DNA of 26,564 bases from Actinomycetota bacterium (GTDB lineage Bacteria; Actinomycetota; Actinomycetes; Nanopelagicales; Nanopelagicaceae). Positions 7,956 to 17,687 of this stretch are shown here, piece after piece; within the stretch, counting starts at the first letter, position 1, and each line of letters opens with the position of its first letter. A program made the translations under genes and the position numbers. The notes under the pieces were generated by a model. It searched no databases. It was not told the DNA's origin and saw only the letters and a list, made by a program, of their open reading frames with translations. The stretch is from contig WLOR01000004.1 in the NCBI GenBank assembly GCA_009699165.1, positions 1 to 26,564 of the forward strand, written 5' to 3'.

Positions 7956-7964
7956 AATTACCCA
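7953..7964 (+). promoter_or_regulatory. Leaderless promoter -10 of uvrB
   Basis: TAGAAT (7953-7958) is followed by 6 bases and the uvrB ATG at 7965, the same arrangement as for polA and coaE. The first three bases are the coaE stop codon. There is no ribosome binding site. Confidence 0.6.
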
Positions 7965-10046
7965 ATGCGCCCGATTTCAGATTTACAGCGACGGGTAGAG
8001 CCATTTGAAGTCATCAGTGATTACATACCAGCAGGCGATCAGCCAGATGCGATAGCTGAGATTGCAAGACGTCTAGAAGCTGGAGAGCAAGATGTTGTTC
8101 TGCTTGGTGCAACTGGTACTGGAAAATCTGCAACAACGGCGTGGTTAATCGAAAAACTTCAGCGCCCCACGTTGGTATTAGCTCCCAATAAGACATTAGC
8201 TGCACAACTCGCAAATGAGTTTCGAGAGTTGCTGCCAAATAACGCTGTCGAATACTTTGTTTCGTACTATGACTATTATCAACCTGAGGCATATGTTCCT
8301 CAAACTGATACCTTTATCGAAAAAGATTCGAGCGTCAACGACGAAGTAGAGCGGCTTCGACACTCTGCAACTAACTCATTGTTAACTCGACGCGATGTGA
8401 TTGTCGTTGCAACCGTATCCTGCATCTATGGACTTGGCACCCCCCAGGAGTACATCGATCGAATGGTTCGATTGCGTGTAGGCGATGAGATTGAGCGCAA
8501 TGCACTCCTGCGACGCTTCGTTGATGTTCAGTACAAGCGAAATGATCTAGCCTTTGAACGGGGAACCTTCAGGGTACGCGGGGATACGATAGAGATTATT
8601 CCTATGTACGAAGAGCTTGCTATTCGTATCGAGATGTTTGGCGATGAGATAGAAAAGATTTCAACTCTACATCCACTCACTGGTGAAATAATTCGGGATG
8701 AGACCGAGATGTATATTTTTCCAGCCACGCATTATGCAGCGGGCCCTGAAACAATCAAGCGCGCCATTGGCGATATAGAGGATGAACTTCAGATTCAACT
8801 AAATCTCTTCGAAAAACAGGGAAAGTTACTTGAAGCTCAAAGACTAAGGATGCGAACTACCTTTGATGTAGAGATGATGGAGCAGATTGGTTTTTGTAGT
8901 GGAATTGAAAACTACTCTAGACATTTAGATGGTCGTGAATCTGGATCAGCTCCGAACTGTCTTCTTGATTACTTTCCAGAGGACTTTCTTGTTGTTATCG
9001 ATGAAAGTCACGTAACCGTGCCTCAGCTGGGCGCAATGTATGAGGGTGATGCATCGAGAAAGCGGACACTTGTCGAACATGGGTTCCGCCTGCCAAGTGC
9101 TTTAGATAATCGGCCGCTTAAATTCCCTGAGTTTCTAGAGCGAACTGGTCAAAAACTCTACCTTTCTGCGACTCCAGGCAAGTATGAAATGGCCAAGGTA
9201 AATGGTGATGTTGTTGAACAGGTAATCCGCCCAACGGGCCTTGTTGATCCGCAAATCATCATTAAGCCCATAAAGGGTCAAATCGATGATCTTTTAAATG
9301 AGATAACTATCCGTGTTGAGAAGAATGAACGTGTACTAGTAACTACCTTGACTAAGAAAATGTCAGAGGATTTAACCGAGTACATGCAGGAAAAAGGCGT
9401 ACGTGTGCGCTACCTACATTCAGAGGTAGACACGTTGCGACGTGTTGAACTCTTACGCGAACTTCGCACGGGTGAATACGACGTACTTATTGGCATCAAT
9501 CTGCTTCGCGAGGGATTAGATTTACCAGAAGTTTCACTCGTCGCGATTCTAGATGCCGATAAAGAAGGCTTCTTGCGATCGGCTACATCTTTGATCCAAA
9601 CGATTGGACGAGCCGCACGAAATGTTTCGGGTGAAGTTCATATGTACGCCGATAACATCACCGATTCAATGGCAAAGGCGATAGATGAGACTAATCGGCG
9701 CCGCGCAAAGCAGGTGGCTTATAACCTTGAACGGGGAGTAGATCCTCAGCCTTTACGTAAAAAGATTGCTGATATTACGGATTTAATTAATCGAGAGAGT
9801 GAAGATACCGAGGAGTTATTAGCGACAAGTAAAAAGGCTAACCAAAAGGGCGTTAGTTCGGCTGGTATATACACAAGCGCCCTTACAACTCTGCCACGAC
9901 AAGAATTAATAGCGTTGATAGGCTCGCTCACTGACCAGATGAAAAATGCTGCCGCAGAGCTCCAATTTGAGGTAGCCGCACGTTTGCGTGATGAGATAAA
10001 GATACTAAAGCGAGAGTTACGTTCTATGGAAGAGGCAGGCGTTTAA
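7965..10046 (+). CDS. uvrB: Excinuclease ABC subunit B
   Basis: UvrB verifies DNA damage after loading by UvrA and recruits UvrC. The 693 residues show the full family layout: Walker A GATGTGKS (48-55), the beta-hairpin region with [20 protein letters not shown], the helicase box VVIDESH (343-349), the later motifs SATPGKYE and [27 protein letters not shown] with QTIGRAARN, and a C-terminal UVR motif (about 653-688) for UvrC contact. Length and motifs are normal. The stop overlaps the uvrA start by one base (TAATG), so the two subunits are translationally coupled. Confidence 0.98.
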   Translation: MRPISDLQRRVEPFEVISDYIPAGDQPDAIAEIARRLEAGEQDVVLLGATGTGKSATTAWLIEKLQRPTLVLAPNKTLAAQLANEFRELLPNNAVEYFVSYYDYYQPEAYVPQTDTFIEKDSSVNDEVERLRHSATNSLLTRRDVIVVATVSCIYGLGTPQEYIDRMVRLRVGDEIERNALLRRFVDVQYKRNDLAFERGTFRVRGDTIEIIPMYEELAIRIEMFGDEIEKISTLHPLTGEIIRDETEMYIFPATHYAAGPETIKRAIGDIEDELQIQLNLFEKQGKLLEAQRLRMRTTFDVEMMEQIGFCSGIENYSRHLDGRESGSAPNCLLDYFPEDFLVVIDESHVTVPQLGAMYEGDASRKRTLVEHGFRLPSALDNRPLKFPEFLERTGQKLYLSATPGKYEMAKVNGDVVEQVIRPTGLVDPQIIIKPIKGQIDDLLNEITIRVEKNERVLVTTLTKKMSEDLTEYMQEKGVRVRYLHSEVDTLRRVELLRELRTGEYDVLIGINLLREGLDLPEVSLVAILDADKEGFLRSATSLIQTIGRAARNVSGEVHMYADNITDSMAKAIDETNRRRAKQVAYNLERGVDPQPLRKKIADITDLINRESEDTEELLATSKKANQKGVSSAGIYTSALTTLPRQELIALIGSLTDQMKNAAAELQFEVAARLRDEIKILKRELRSMEEAGV

Positions 10047-12904
10047 TGAGTATCGACAAGTTAGTTGTTCGTGGCGCACGAGAGCACAATCTCAAAGATG
10101 TCTCCATAGAACTTCCTCGTAACTCACTAATAGTTTTTACTGGTCTATCTGGATCAGGAAAATCATCTTTGGCTTTCGATACTATTTTTGCTGAGGGCCA
10201 ACGGCGCTATGTAGAATCTCTATCTGCATATGCGCGTCAGTTTCTCGGGCAGATGGATAAGCCAGATGTAGATTTTATTGAAGGTCTCTCTCCAGCGGTC
10301 TCAATCGATCAGAAATCGACAAACCGAAATCCGCGCTCAACTGTTGGAACCATCACAGAGGTCTATGACTATCTACGTTTGCTATTTGCTAGAGCAGGTC
10401 GCCCTCACTGTCCTCAATGTGCCAAACCAGTTTCACGCCAATCGCCACAACAGATTGTGGACCAGATTTTGGAACTACCAGCAACAACTAAGTTTCAAGT
10501 ATTAGCTCCTGTGGTTCGCGCGCGAAAAGGCGAGTTTGTAGATCTCTTTGCAGAGCTCATTACGCAAGGATATTCACGTGCCCGAGTTGATGGAGAGGTA
10601 ATCGCTCTCACTGATTTACCAAAGCTAAAGAAACAGGAAAAACACACGATTGAGGTAGTTGTAGATCGACTTACGGCAAAAGCTGAAAGTAAGACACGGC
10701 TGACTGATTCAATCGAAACGGCACTTCGTTTAGCTTCGGGGATAGTCATTTTAGATTTTGTCGATTCAAAGGCCGCCGATAAGGAGCGGACATTTAGCGA
10801 GCATCTTGCGTGCCATGATTGCAACTTATCTTTTGAAGAGTTAGAGCCTCGTTCATTCTCATTCAACTCACCCTTTGGGGCCTGCCCTGAGTGCTCTGGT
10901 ATTGGAACAAAGCTAGAGGTCGATGAAGATCTGATAATCCCGGACGACTCCGTCTCTATCAATGAGGGTGCAATCGCTCCATGGTCAGGAGGGCAGTCGT
11001 CAGACTACTTTATTCGCCTTCTAGAGGCCTTAGCTAAAGATCTTCCTTTTTCACTCGATACGCCATGGAAAAAACTCTCTGTGAAAGTTCGAGAGGCGAT
11101 ATTAAATGGATACGAGTATGAAATTAAGATGAAGTACAAGGGGCGATACGGTACTAAGAATTACACAACTGGATTTGAAGGTGTTGTTCCGTTCATTCAT
11201 CGGCGTCATAGCGAAACGGATAGCGATTACAGTCGAGACAAGTATGAAGCATATATGCGTGAAATCCCATGCCATGTATGTTCCGGAGCCCGATTAAAGC
11301 CTGAGGTCTTGGCAGTGACAATTGGTAATAAAAACATCTCTGAAATTACCGAACTATCTATCTCCGAATGCGCTGAGTTTCTTAAAAACATAAAACTTAC
11401 AAAGAGAGAGGCTCAGATTGCAGAGCGCGTGATGAAAGAGGTTCATGCACGCCTAGGCTTTCTTCTCGACGTTGGATTGGATTATCTATCTTTGGCACGC
11501 CCAGCTGCGACGCTTTCGGGCGGGGAAGCTCAGAGAATCCGTCTTGCAACTCAGATCGGTAGCGGCCTTGTTGGGGTGCTCTATGTACTAGATGAGCCAA
11601 GCATTGGCCTACATCAAAGGGACAACCATCGCCTCATCGAGACGCTTACACATCTGCGCGACCTAGGAAATACGTTAATTGTGGTTGAGCATGATGAAGA
11701 GACTATACGAACAGCCGATTGGATTGTAGATATCGGACCCGGAGCTGGTGAGCACGGGGGCCATGTAGTTGTATCTGGAAGTTATGAGGATTTAGTTGCA
11801 TCGAAGGATTCAATCACAGGTGCATATTTATCTGGACGCAAATCTATTTCGATTCCTGAAGAGCGTAGACCGGTTGATTCAAAGCGAGTGTTGACCGTCA
11901 AGGGGGCTCGCGAGAACAATCTTCAAGATATCGACGTTGAGATACCACTAGGAGTATTTGTCTCAGTAACAGGAGTCAGCGGATCGGGAAAATCAACTCT
12001 TGTTAACGATATTTTATATACAACGCTCGCAAATAAATTAAACGGCGCACGATTAGTTCCTGGTCGCCACCGAAGCGTCTCTGGAATCGAGCTACTCGAT
12101 AAAGTTGTCCACGTCGATCAATCTCCAATTGGACGTACCCCTCGTTCAAATCCGGCTACATACACTGGACTTTTTGACAAGGTTCGAGCTCTGTTTTCTG
12201 AAACTACAGAGGCTAAAATTCGTGGATATCAGCAGGGAAGATTTTCATTTAACGTCAAAGGCGGACGATGTGAAAACTGCTCAGGCGATGGCACAATAAC
12301 AATTGAGATGAACTTCCTGCCGGATGTATATGTTCCCTGCGAAATCTGTCACGGAGCACGGTATAACCGTGAGACTTTAGAGGTGCATTACAAGGGCAAG
12401 ACGATTGCTGATGTTTTGAATATGCCGATTGAAGAAGCTCTTTCATTTTTTGAATCGGTACCAACAATTGCTCGTTTCTTAAAGACCCTTAATGATGTTG
12501 GTTTGGGATACGTTCGTCTAGGTCAATCAGCACCGACGCTTTCAGGTGGTGAAGCTCAGCGAGTAAAACTTGCAACTGAACTGCAACGTCGTTCAACTGG
12601 CCGCACTATATATGTCCTTGATGAACCAACTACAGGCCTTCACTTTGAAGATGTAAGCAAACTTCTCATTGTCCTTAACCGATTGGTCGATACCGGAAAC
12701 ACTGTCGTGGTGATTGAACACAACTTGGATGTCATTAAGTGTTCTGATTGGGTAATCGATATGGGCCCAGAGGGTGGTTTCAGGGGAGGCTTAGTTGTAG
12801 CCGAGGGAACTCCAGAGGCGGTAGCTAAGGTAAAGGCGAGTTATACAGGCCAATATCTCGCGCCGATGCTTGCACATAATAGAAAATCTGCAGCTAAGAG
12901 ATAG
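10046..12904 (+). CDS. uvrA: Excinuclease ABC subunit A
   Basis: UvrA is the damage-sensing ABC-type ATPase dimer of nucleotide excision repair. In 952 residues it has two ATPase modules: Walker [10 protein letters not shown] (33-41) and GVSGSGKST (643-651), each with an LSGGEAQR signature and a Walker B ([11 protein letters not shown] and [11 protein letters not shown]). Cysteine pairs of the zinc modules are present: CPQC in signature domain I, CHDC with CPEC, and CENC with CEIC. Length and motifs are standard, with no sign of damage. It is coupled to uvrB by a TAATG overlap and followed 4 bases later by uvrC, so uvrB-uvrA-uvrC reads as one transcription unit. Confidence 0.98.
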   Translation: MSIDKLVVRGAREHNLKDVSIELPRNSLIVFTGLSGSGKSSLAFDTIFAEGQRRYVESLSAYARQFLGQMDKPDVDFIEGLSPAVSIDQKSTNRNPRSTVGTITEVYDYLRLLFARAGRPHCPQCAKPVSRQSPQQIVDQILELPATTKFQVLAPVVRARKGEFVDLFAELITQGYSRARVDGEVIALTDLPKLKKQEKHTIEVVVDRLTAKAESKTRLTDSIETALRLASGIVILDFVDSKAADKERTFSEHLACHDCNLSFEELEPRSFSFNSPFGACPECSGIGTKLEVDEDLIIPDDSVSINEGAIAPWSGGQSSDYFIRLLEALAKDLPFSLDTPWKKLSVKVREAILNGYEYEIKMKYKGRYGTKNYTTGFEGVVPFIHRRHSETDSDYSRDKYEAYMREIPCHVCSGARLKPEVLAVTIGNKNISEITELSISECAEFLKNIKLTKREAQIAERVMKEVHARLGFLLDVGLDYLSLARPAATLSGGEAQRIRLATQIGSGLVGVLYVLDEPSIGLHQRDNHRLIETLTHLRDLGNTLIVVEHDEETIRTADWIVDIGPGAGEHGGHVVVSGSYEDLVASKDSITGAYLSGRKSISIPEERRPVDSKRVLTVKGARENNLQDIDVEIPLGVFVSVTGVSGSGKSTLVNDILYTTLANKLNGARLVPGRHRSVSGIELLDKVVHVDQSPIGRTPRSNPATYTGLFDKVRALFSETTEAKIRGYQQGRFSFNVKGGRCENCSGDGTITIEMNFLPDVYVPCEICHGARYNRETLEVHYKGKTIADVLNMPIEEALSFFESVPTIARFLKTLNDVGLGYVRLGQSAPTLSGGEAQRVKLATELQRRSTGRTIYVLDEPTTGLHFEDVSKLLIVLNRLVDTGNTVVVIEHNLDVIKCSDWVIDMGPEGGFRGGLVVAEGTPEAVAKVKASYTGQYLAPMLAHNRKSAAKR

Positions 12905-12908
12905 AGCA

Positions 12909-14825
12909 ATGGCAGATCCACAAAGTTATCGGCCTAGTAATATCCCTGAGCACCCCGGTGTCTATCGTTTCTATAATGCAGAAGAGACCGTCATCTATGT
13001 CGGTAAAGCCAAAAATTTAAAGAACCGACTGAGTAACTACTTTCAGTCAAATTTAGCGACAAAAACTGATCGCATGGTGCATGAAGCTGTGCGTGTTGAA
13101 TGGACGATCGTTGCAACCGAAGTTGAAGCCCTACAGTTGGAGTTTTCGTGGATTAAACAGTTCAATCCATACTACAACGTTCAATTTAAAGATGATAAGT
13201 CCTATCCATATTTAGCTGTGACAAATAATGAGGAGTATCCACGTATCTTTATCACGAGAAAATCCAAACGTCCAGGCATCTCTTATTTCGGGCCTTTCAC
13301 TCATACGTGGGCATTACGAAATACTTTCGATGTGATTTTGAAGGTTTTTCCAATTCGATCGTGCACAGCTGGAAACTTCAAACGAGCTCAGATGAGCAAA
13401 CGGCAGTGCCTTTTAGGCGATATTGGAAAGTGCGCAGCTCCGTGTGTTAACTGGGTGAGTAAAGAAGATCACAAAGAGCTTGCAAATCGTCTTGTAGCTT
13501 TTATGGCAGATGGCAACTCCGACATAGTACCAACACTTCGCGCAGAGATGGAGATAGCCTCTTCTCGAGAGGAGTTTGAGCGTGCAAGCAAGATTAGAGA
13601 TTCAATAAGTGCAATTGAGCGTGCTCAAGAGTCGACAGATGCGGCGCTTCCAGAGAGTTTAACGGCAGATATCGTCGCCATTCATCGTGATGGAGCACAT
13701 GCTGCGGGTTCGATATTTATTATTCGTGGTGGCTCTATCAAGGGCTCTAGATCATGGATTGTCGATCAGAGTAAGTCTCTTGAAGGCGATGACGAGTTAA
13801 GCGCACTCTTTTTCTCAATTTACAGTCAAAGCGCACAACATGAGATTCCAGCGGAGATTTTAGTAAATGAGCTGTCTCAAGAAGCAAGCGTTATAGAAGA
13901 CTGGTTGTCGAATTTGCGTGGCGCGCCCGTGCATATAAAAGTTCCACAGAGGGGCGAGAAGGTTGAAATTCTCCAGACGGTAAAGCGAAATGCTCAGTAC
14001 TCCTTAATTCAATACCTGAGCAAGCGCTCAACTGATGCTGCCGTGAGTGGTAAAGCGCTTTTGGAGATTGAGGATTTATTAGATTTACCACAGACACCTT
14101 TGCGAATTGAATGTTTTGATATCTCTAATATCTCCGGAACATCAGTAGTGGCTTCGATGGTTGTTTTTGAGGATGGCCTTGCAAAAAAGAGTGAGTATCG
14201 TCGTTTTATAATCAACACCGATGAAGGCTTTGATGACACACGGGCGATGCATCAGGTAATTACCCGAAGACTCAAAAGATTATTAGATGATCGTACGGTC
14301 GATGCCGCTGAAGTCGCTGAACTTGGTGGCAGACTCAATAAGTTCTCATATCCACCTCAGCTAATAGTTGTCGATGGTGGAGCCCCACAAGTTAATGCCG
14401 CCGCCAGAGCGCTGCACGAACTTGGTATAAATGACATTGCTCTGTGCGGATTGGCAAAACGCTTAGAAGAGGTGTGGGTTCCAGGGTCATCAGATCCGCT
14501 CATTTTGCCCCGTACAAGCGAAGGCCTCTACCTGCTTCAAAGGATTCGAGATGAGGCTCACCGCTTCGCCATCTCTTTTCACAGATCACGAAGATCCAAA
14601 ATTATGCTCGAATCAATTTTAGATGAAGTCCCTCAATTAGGTCAGGCTCGTCGCACAGCCTTACTGGATCGCTTTGGATCAGTTGCTGCAATTCGCAAAG
14701 CAAGTATCGACGAGATTGCCGCAACTCCAGGAATTGGGGTCAAAATCGCCTCAATAATTCAACAGCATCTCAGCGCATTGACTACTCAAAAGATCAATAC
14801 CGCAACGGGAGAGGTTTCAAAGTAA
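12909..14825 (+). CDS. uvrC: Excinuclease ABC subunit C
   Basis: UvrC makes both incisions around the lesion. From ATG 12909 it has 638 residues: the N-terminal GIY-YIG nuclease (GVYRFYN at 17-23, then VIYVGKAKNLKNR at 28-40) for the 3' cut, a Cys-containing linker (CLLGDIGKCAAPCV), a UVR motif around residues 200-240 that contacts UvrB, an RNase H-like domain for the 5' cut (ECFDISNISG with Asp404; VVDGGAPQVNAA) and a C-terminal helix-hairpin-helix pair (LLDRFGSVAAIRKAS...TPGIGVKIA). An in-frame reading from 12870 overlaps uvrA and adds 13 residues not seen in the family. The stop overlaps the start of the first kinase gene by one base (TAATG). Confidence 0.97.
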   Translation: MADPQSYRPSNIPEHPGVYRFYNAEETVIYVGKAKNLKNRLSNYFQSNLATKTDRMVHEAVRVEWTIVATEVEALQLEFSWIKQFNPYYNVQFKDDKSYPYLAVTNNEEYPRIFITRKSKRPGISYFGPFTHTWALRNTFDVILKVFPIRSCTAGNFKRAQMSKRQCLLGDIGKCAAPCVNWVSKEDHKELANRLVAFMADGNSDIVPTLRAEMEIASSREEFERASKIRDSISAIERAQESTDAALPESLTADIVAIHRDGAHAAGSIFIIRGGSIKGSRSWIVDQSKSLEGDDELSALFFSIYSQSAQHEIPAEILVNELSQEASVIEDWLSNLRGAPVHIKVPQRGEKVEILQTVKRNAQYSLIQYLSKRSTDAAVSGKALLEIEDLLDLPQTPLRIECFDISNISGTSVVASMVVFEDGLAKKSEYRRFIINTDEGFDDTRAMHQVITRRLKRLLDDRTVDAAEVAELGGRLNKFSYPPQLIVVDGGAPQVNAAARALHELGINDIALCGLAKRLEEVWVPGSSDPLILPRTSEGLYLLQRIRDEAHRFAISFHRSRRSKIMLESILDEVPQLGQARRTALLDRFGSVAAIRKASIDEIAATPGIGVKIASIIQQHLSALTTQKINTATGEVSK

Positions 14826-15844
14826 TGGGCAAAGATGCAGAGTTTTTTGCCCTGAGTCAAGATGAGCAGATTGTTTCACTCACTCAAGCTGCAGCTGCGA
14901 TTCTACATGGGTATGGAATATCGGGTTCAGAACTTGAGTGCATTAACTATGAGTTCAATGCAACATTTAAGGTGACTACAGATTCGGCTCAGATTTACGT
15001 GCTTCGAATAAACATAAACTCGACTCGAACTGCACAAAATATAATGGCGGAGATAGAGTGGGTACAGTACTTACAACGTACAGATGGGATTCATGTTGCA
15101 ACACCAATTGCCAATCATGCTGATCAATTTATAACCTCATTCAATCACGGCGAGAGTGGGCGCGTACTTTTAGCAGTCATGTATTCATGGCTAGAGGGTT
15201 CTGAGGTTGGAGATGAGCCATCATTGATTCAGCTCCATCAGATAGGACAGACAATTGCACTCTTGCACGAGTCTGCTAAGGATTTTCAGCTGACCTCCAG
15301 AGCAAAGCTTCCAGAGTTCAAAGACTTACTGTGGGGTACGCAAGATTTCCTATTTGGAGAGCGCTCAGTTTTGGAATCCGATGATAGAGAACTCCTTTTA
15401 CAAGCAAGTAATTATATTTGTAGATATACGGATGAGCTGTATGAGAAATCTCAGAGCCATATTATCCATGCCGATCTACACGGCTGGAATATTATTTCGC
15501 ATGAGAGTGAAATCTTTATTTTTGACTTTGATGACTGCGGAATTGGACTTGCTGCCCAAGACATAGCTGTAGCGCTGTACTATCTTGATACGCCAGAGCA
15601 AGAAGTGGCTCTGCTTAATGGTTACAAAAGTGTGATGGCTCTTCCAGAATACAGCGATATCGCAATGAAGGCTCTTCTACTGCAGCGGCGATTGATGCTT
15701 CTGAACTATCTCTATGAGACTAATAATCACGAGCACCGGCAGATGCTCCCTGCGTATTTAGCAAAGACAATTGAGCGTGTTTCTCGTTTTCTGGTGGAAG
15801 TTTCGGAAAGCAACAATGGAACTATTCAAAATCAAAGATCCTAG
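14825..15844 (+). CDS. APH-fold small-molecule kinase, paralog 1 (substrate unknown)
   Basis: This is a phosphotransferase-family (PF01636-like) protein of 339 residues. The catalytic loop HADLHGWN (215-222; Asp217 the base, Asn222 a metal ligand) and the DFD-type metal motif DFDDCG (234-239) are intact, so it should transfer phosphate from ATP. Arg61 in YVLRIN sits where these kinases usually anchor ATP; the middle has the YSWLEG hinge-like motif typical of RdoA/SrkA and homoserine-kinase-II relatives. The substrate cannot be read from the sequence: an amino sugar, amino acid, choline-like alcohol or protein Ser/Thr are all possible. It is coupled to uvrC by TAATG, with GGGAGAGG (14807-14814) upstream, and is followed by a clear paralog. 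The last dozen residues are encoded over the start of that paralog. No membrane segment or signal peptide is seen. Confidence 0.85.
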   Translation: MGKDAEFFALSQDEQIVSLTQAAAAILHGYGISGSELECINYEFNATFKVTTDSAQIYVLRININSTRTAQNIMAEIEWVQYLQRTDGIHVATPIANHADQFITSFNHGESGRVLLAVMYSWLEGSEVGDEPSLIQLHQIGQTIALLHESAKDFQLTSRAKLPEFKDLLWGTQDFLFGERSVLESDDRELLLQASNYICRYTDELYEKSQSHIIHADLHGWNIISHESEIFIFDFDDCGIGLAAQDIAVALYYLDTPEQEVALLNGYKSVMALPEYSDIAMKALLLQRRLMLLNYLYETNNHEHRQMLPAYLAKTIERVSRFLVEVSESNNGTIQNQRS

Positions 15845-16817
15845 AGAGCTCTTTCTGAGCAATCAATCAGAACAGATCTACTTCTTAACTCAAAGCGCCA
15901 CAACAGTTTTAGAGATTTACGGGATTTATGGTGCACAAGTGCATTGCATTAATTTCTTAACAAATGCAACATTTTCTGTGCTCACAGATTCTGGTAAGAA
16001 GTATGCCCTGCGTATCAATTTCAATGCAAAACGCACTAGGGAGAATTTATCTGCTGAGGCTGAATGGGTGCGTTTCTTGGGACAATTTTCTGAGGTTGCA
16101 GTAGCAATACCAAAGAAAAATCTAGATGGCTCTTATGTGACCATAATCAGAAATGCTGATACCAATCAAGAACTTCGATGCATTTTATACTCTTGGTTAG
16201 ATGGTGACGAGATAGGTGGCAATCCATCACTAATTCACCTAAAGAGTTTAGGCCAAATTATGGCAATGATGCATAAGAGTGCTTCCCATTTCAAACTATC
16301 TGCTAAAACTGATCTACCAGTACTGCGAGACTTGCTGTGGGGGGCCGAAGACTTTCTCTTTGGAGGACGATCAATTTTAAGCAGGAAGCACAAGAGATTG
16401 TTATTGCAAGCTGGTCAACATATTCAAATGGTTACCGAGGAACTCTTTAAAACATCTGCCCGTTTCGTCATTCACGCAGATATTCATGGTCGAAATGTGA
16501 TCAGTGATGATAATCTCATGCAAATTCTCGATTTTGATAATTGCGGTATCGGTTTGGCAGTTCAAGATATTGCTATTGCACTCTACTATTTAGAAACATC
16601 GCAGCAACATTCTGCACTACTTGCTGGCTATGAGAGTGTGATGCCATTACCTGAATTTAGCGATATTGCCTTGAAAACTCTTCTCATGCAGCGCAGACTG
16701 ATGCAGTTGAACTTTCTCTATGAAACTCAAAACCCAGAGTATAAGAGGATGCTGCCAGGATATCTAAATAATACAATTGAGCGTGTTTCGGCGTTCTTGA
16801 CAGATGTAAGAGGATAG
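15816..16817 (+). CDS. APH-fold small-molecule kinase, paralog 2 (substrate unknown)
   Basis: This 333-residue protein is a tandem paralog of the preceding gene; by eye about half of aligned residues are identical, with higher likeness in the C-terminal half (for example QDIAIALYYLET against QDIAVALYYLDT). Catalytic motifs are kept: HADIHGRN (220-227, Asp222, Asn227) and DFDNCG (239-244). It differs from paralog 1 in the base after the HG pair (Arg in place of Trp) and through much of the N-terminal lobe, which suggests a different substrate or a partner role. I chose ATG 15816, with GGAAAG at 15805-15810; the TTG at 15771 would add 15 residues not matched in paralog 1. The gene overlaps paralog 1 by 29 bases and ends 4 bases before rapZ. 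Base composition looks somewhat more AT-rich than its neighbours. Confidence 0.84.
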   Translation: MELFKIKDPRELFLSNQSEQIYFLTQSATTVLEIYGIYGAQVHCINFLTNATFSVLTDSGKKYALRINFNAKRTRENLSAEAEWVRFLGQFSEVAVAIPKKNLDGSYVTIIRNADTNQELRCILYSWLDGDEIGGNPSLIHLKSLGQIMAMMHKSASHFKLSAKTDLPVLRDLLWGAEDFLFGGRSILSRKHKRLLLQAGQHIQMVTEELFKTSARFVIHADIHGRNVISDDNLMQILDFDNCGIGLAVQDIAIALYYLETSQQHSALLAGYESVMPLPEFSDIALKTLLMQRRLMQLNFLYETQNPEYKRMLPGYLNNTIERVSAFLTDVRG

Positions 16818-16821
16818 GCAC

Positions 16822-17685
16822 ATGAGCAGTAATGAGATTTTGATTCTGACGGGGATGTCTGGAGCAGGTAGATCCACTGTGGCTCACGCCTTGGAGGATT
16901 TGGGATGGTACGTAGTCGACAACCTGCCACCAGCACTGCTGCCACAACTATTGAGTAAAGGCGATGGTCCCGATGGCAAGGAGTTTGCCGTTGTTGTTGA
17001 CGTGCGAGGTGGGCACTTCTTTGACGAATTGATGCACGCGCTTGTTGAATTGAAAGAGAATGGCTCTGCATATCGACTGGTCTTCCTTGATGCAACAGAT
17101 CAAGCACTTGTGCAGCGCTTTGAATCTACTCGTAGACCACATCCACTTCAGGGATCCGATCGCATTGTTGATGGAATCGCAAGAGAGCGTGTGAAACTAG
17201 ATGAGGTGAGATCACAGTGTGATATCGCAATAGATACAACAAATCTCAATGTTCATCAGTTAGAAAAACGGATCGGCGAGATTTTTGGTGGAGGAAAACT
17301 TCAAGGGATGCGAGTTAACGTCTTGTCATTTGGATATAAGTATGGAATTCCTGTTGACTCTGATTTAGTTTTAGATTGTCGCTTTATACCAAATCCACAT
17401 TGGATTCCCGAGCTACGGCCATTAACAGGTCTATCTCCTCAAGTGAGCGCAAAAGTTTTGTCCAATGAGGGAGTTGCTGAGTTTATTAAGAGCTACGTTA
17501 ATTTGATTATCTCAATGATTCCGGGCTATATGCATGAAGGTAAGAAGTACCTCACGATTGCAGTTGGCTGCACGGGTGGTAAGCATCGTAGTGTTGCGAT
17601 AACCCAAGAGATAGCGCTTCAACTTAACTCGATTGGTGCTTTAGTGACTGCGAACCCCACACACCGTGATGTAGGACGCGAATAA
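16822..17685 (+). CDS. rapZ: RNase adapter / nucleotide-binding protein RapZ (YvcJ)
   Basis: RapZ-family P-loop protein of 287 residues. In E. coli RapZ senses glucosamine-6-phosphate and steers decay of the GlmZ small RNA; in Bacillus the homologue YvcJ hydrolyses nucleotides and affects competence. Actinobacteria lack a known GlmZ, so the target here is unknown. Walker A is GMSGAGRST (11-19) with Arg in place of the usual Lys, and a second box VVDVRGG lies near 58-64. The conserved C-terminal domain has NVLSFGYKYGIP, DCRFIPNP and GCTGGKHRSV. The ATG at 16822 follows AGAGG at 16809-16813. The gene is 2 bases from yvcK; the rapZ-yvcK-whiA trio is a conserved unit in Gram-positive bacteria. 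Confidence 0.95.
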   Translation: MSSNEILILTGMSGAGRSTVAHALEDLGWYVVDNLPPALLPQLLSKGDGPDGKEFAVVVDVRGGHFFDELMHALVELKENGSAYRLVFLDATDQALVQRFESTRRPHPLQGSDRIVDGIARERVKLDEVRSQCDIAIDTTNLNVHQLEKRIGEIFGGGKLQGMRVNVLSFGYKYGIPVDSDLVLDCRFIPNPHWIPELRPLTGLSPQVSAKVLSNEGVAEFIKSYVNLIISMIPGYMHEGKKYLTIAVGCTGGKHRSVAITQEIALQLNSIGALVTANPTHRDVGRE

Positions 17686-17687
17686 CT

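Noticed and set aside
10495..10962. Open frame of 155 codons antisense to uvrA
   Set aside because: Ser/Arg-rich shadow of a certain gene, no supporting signals.
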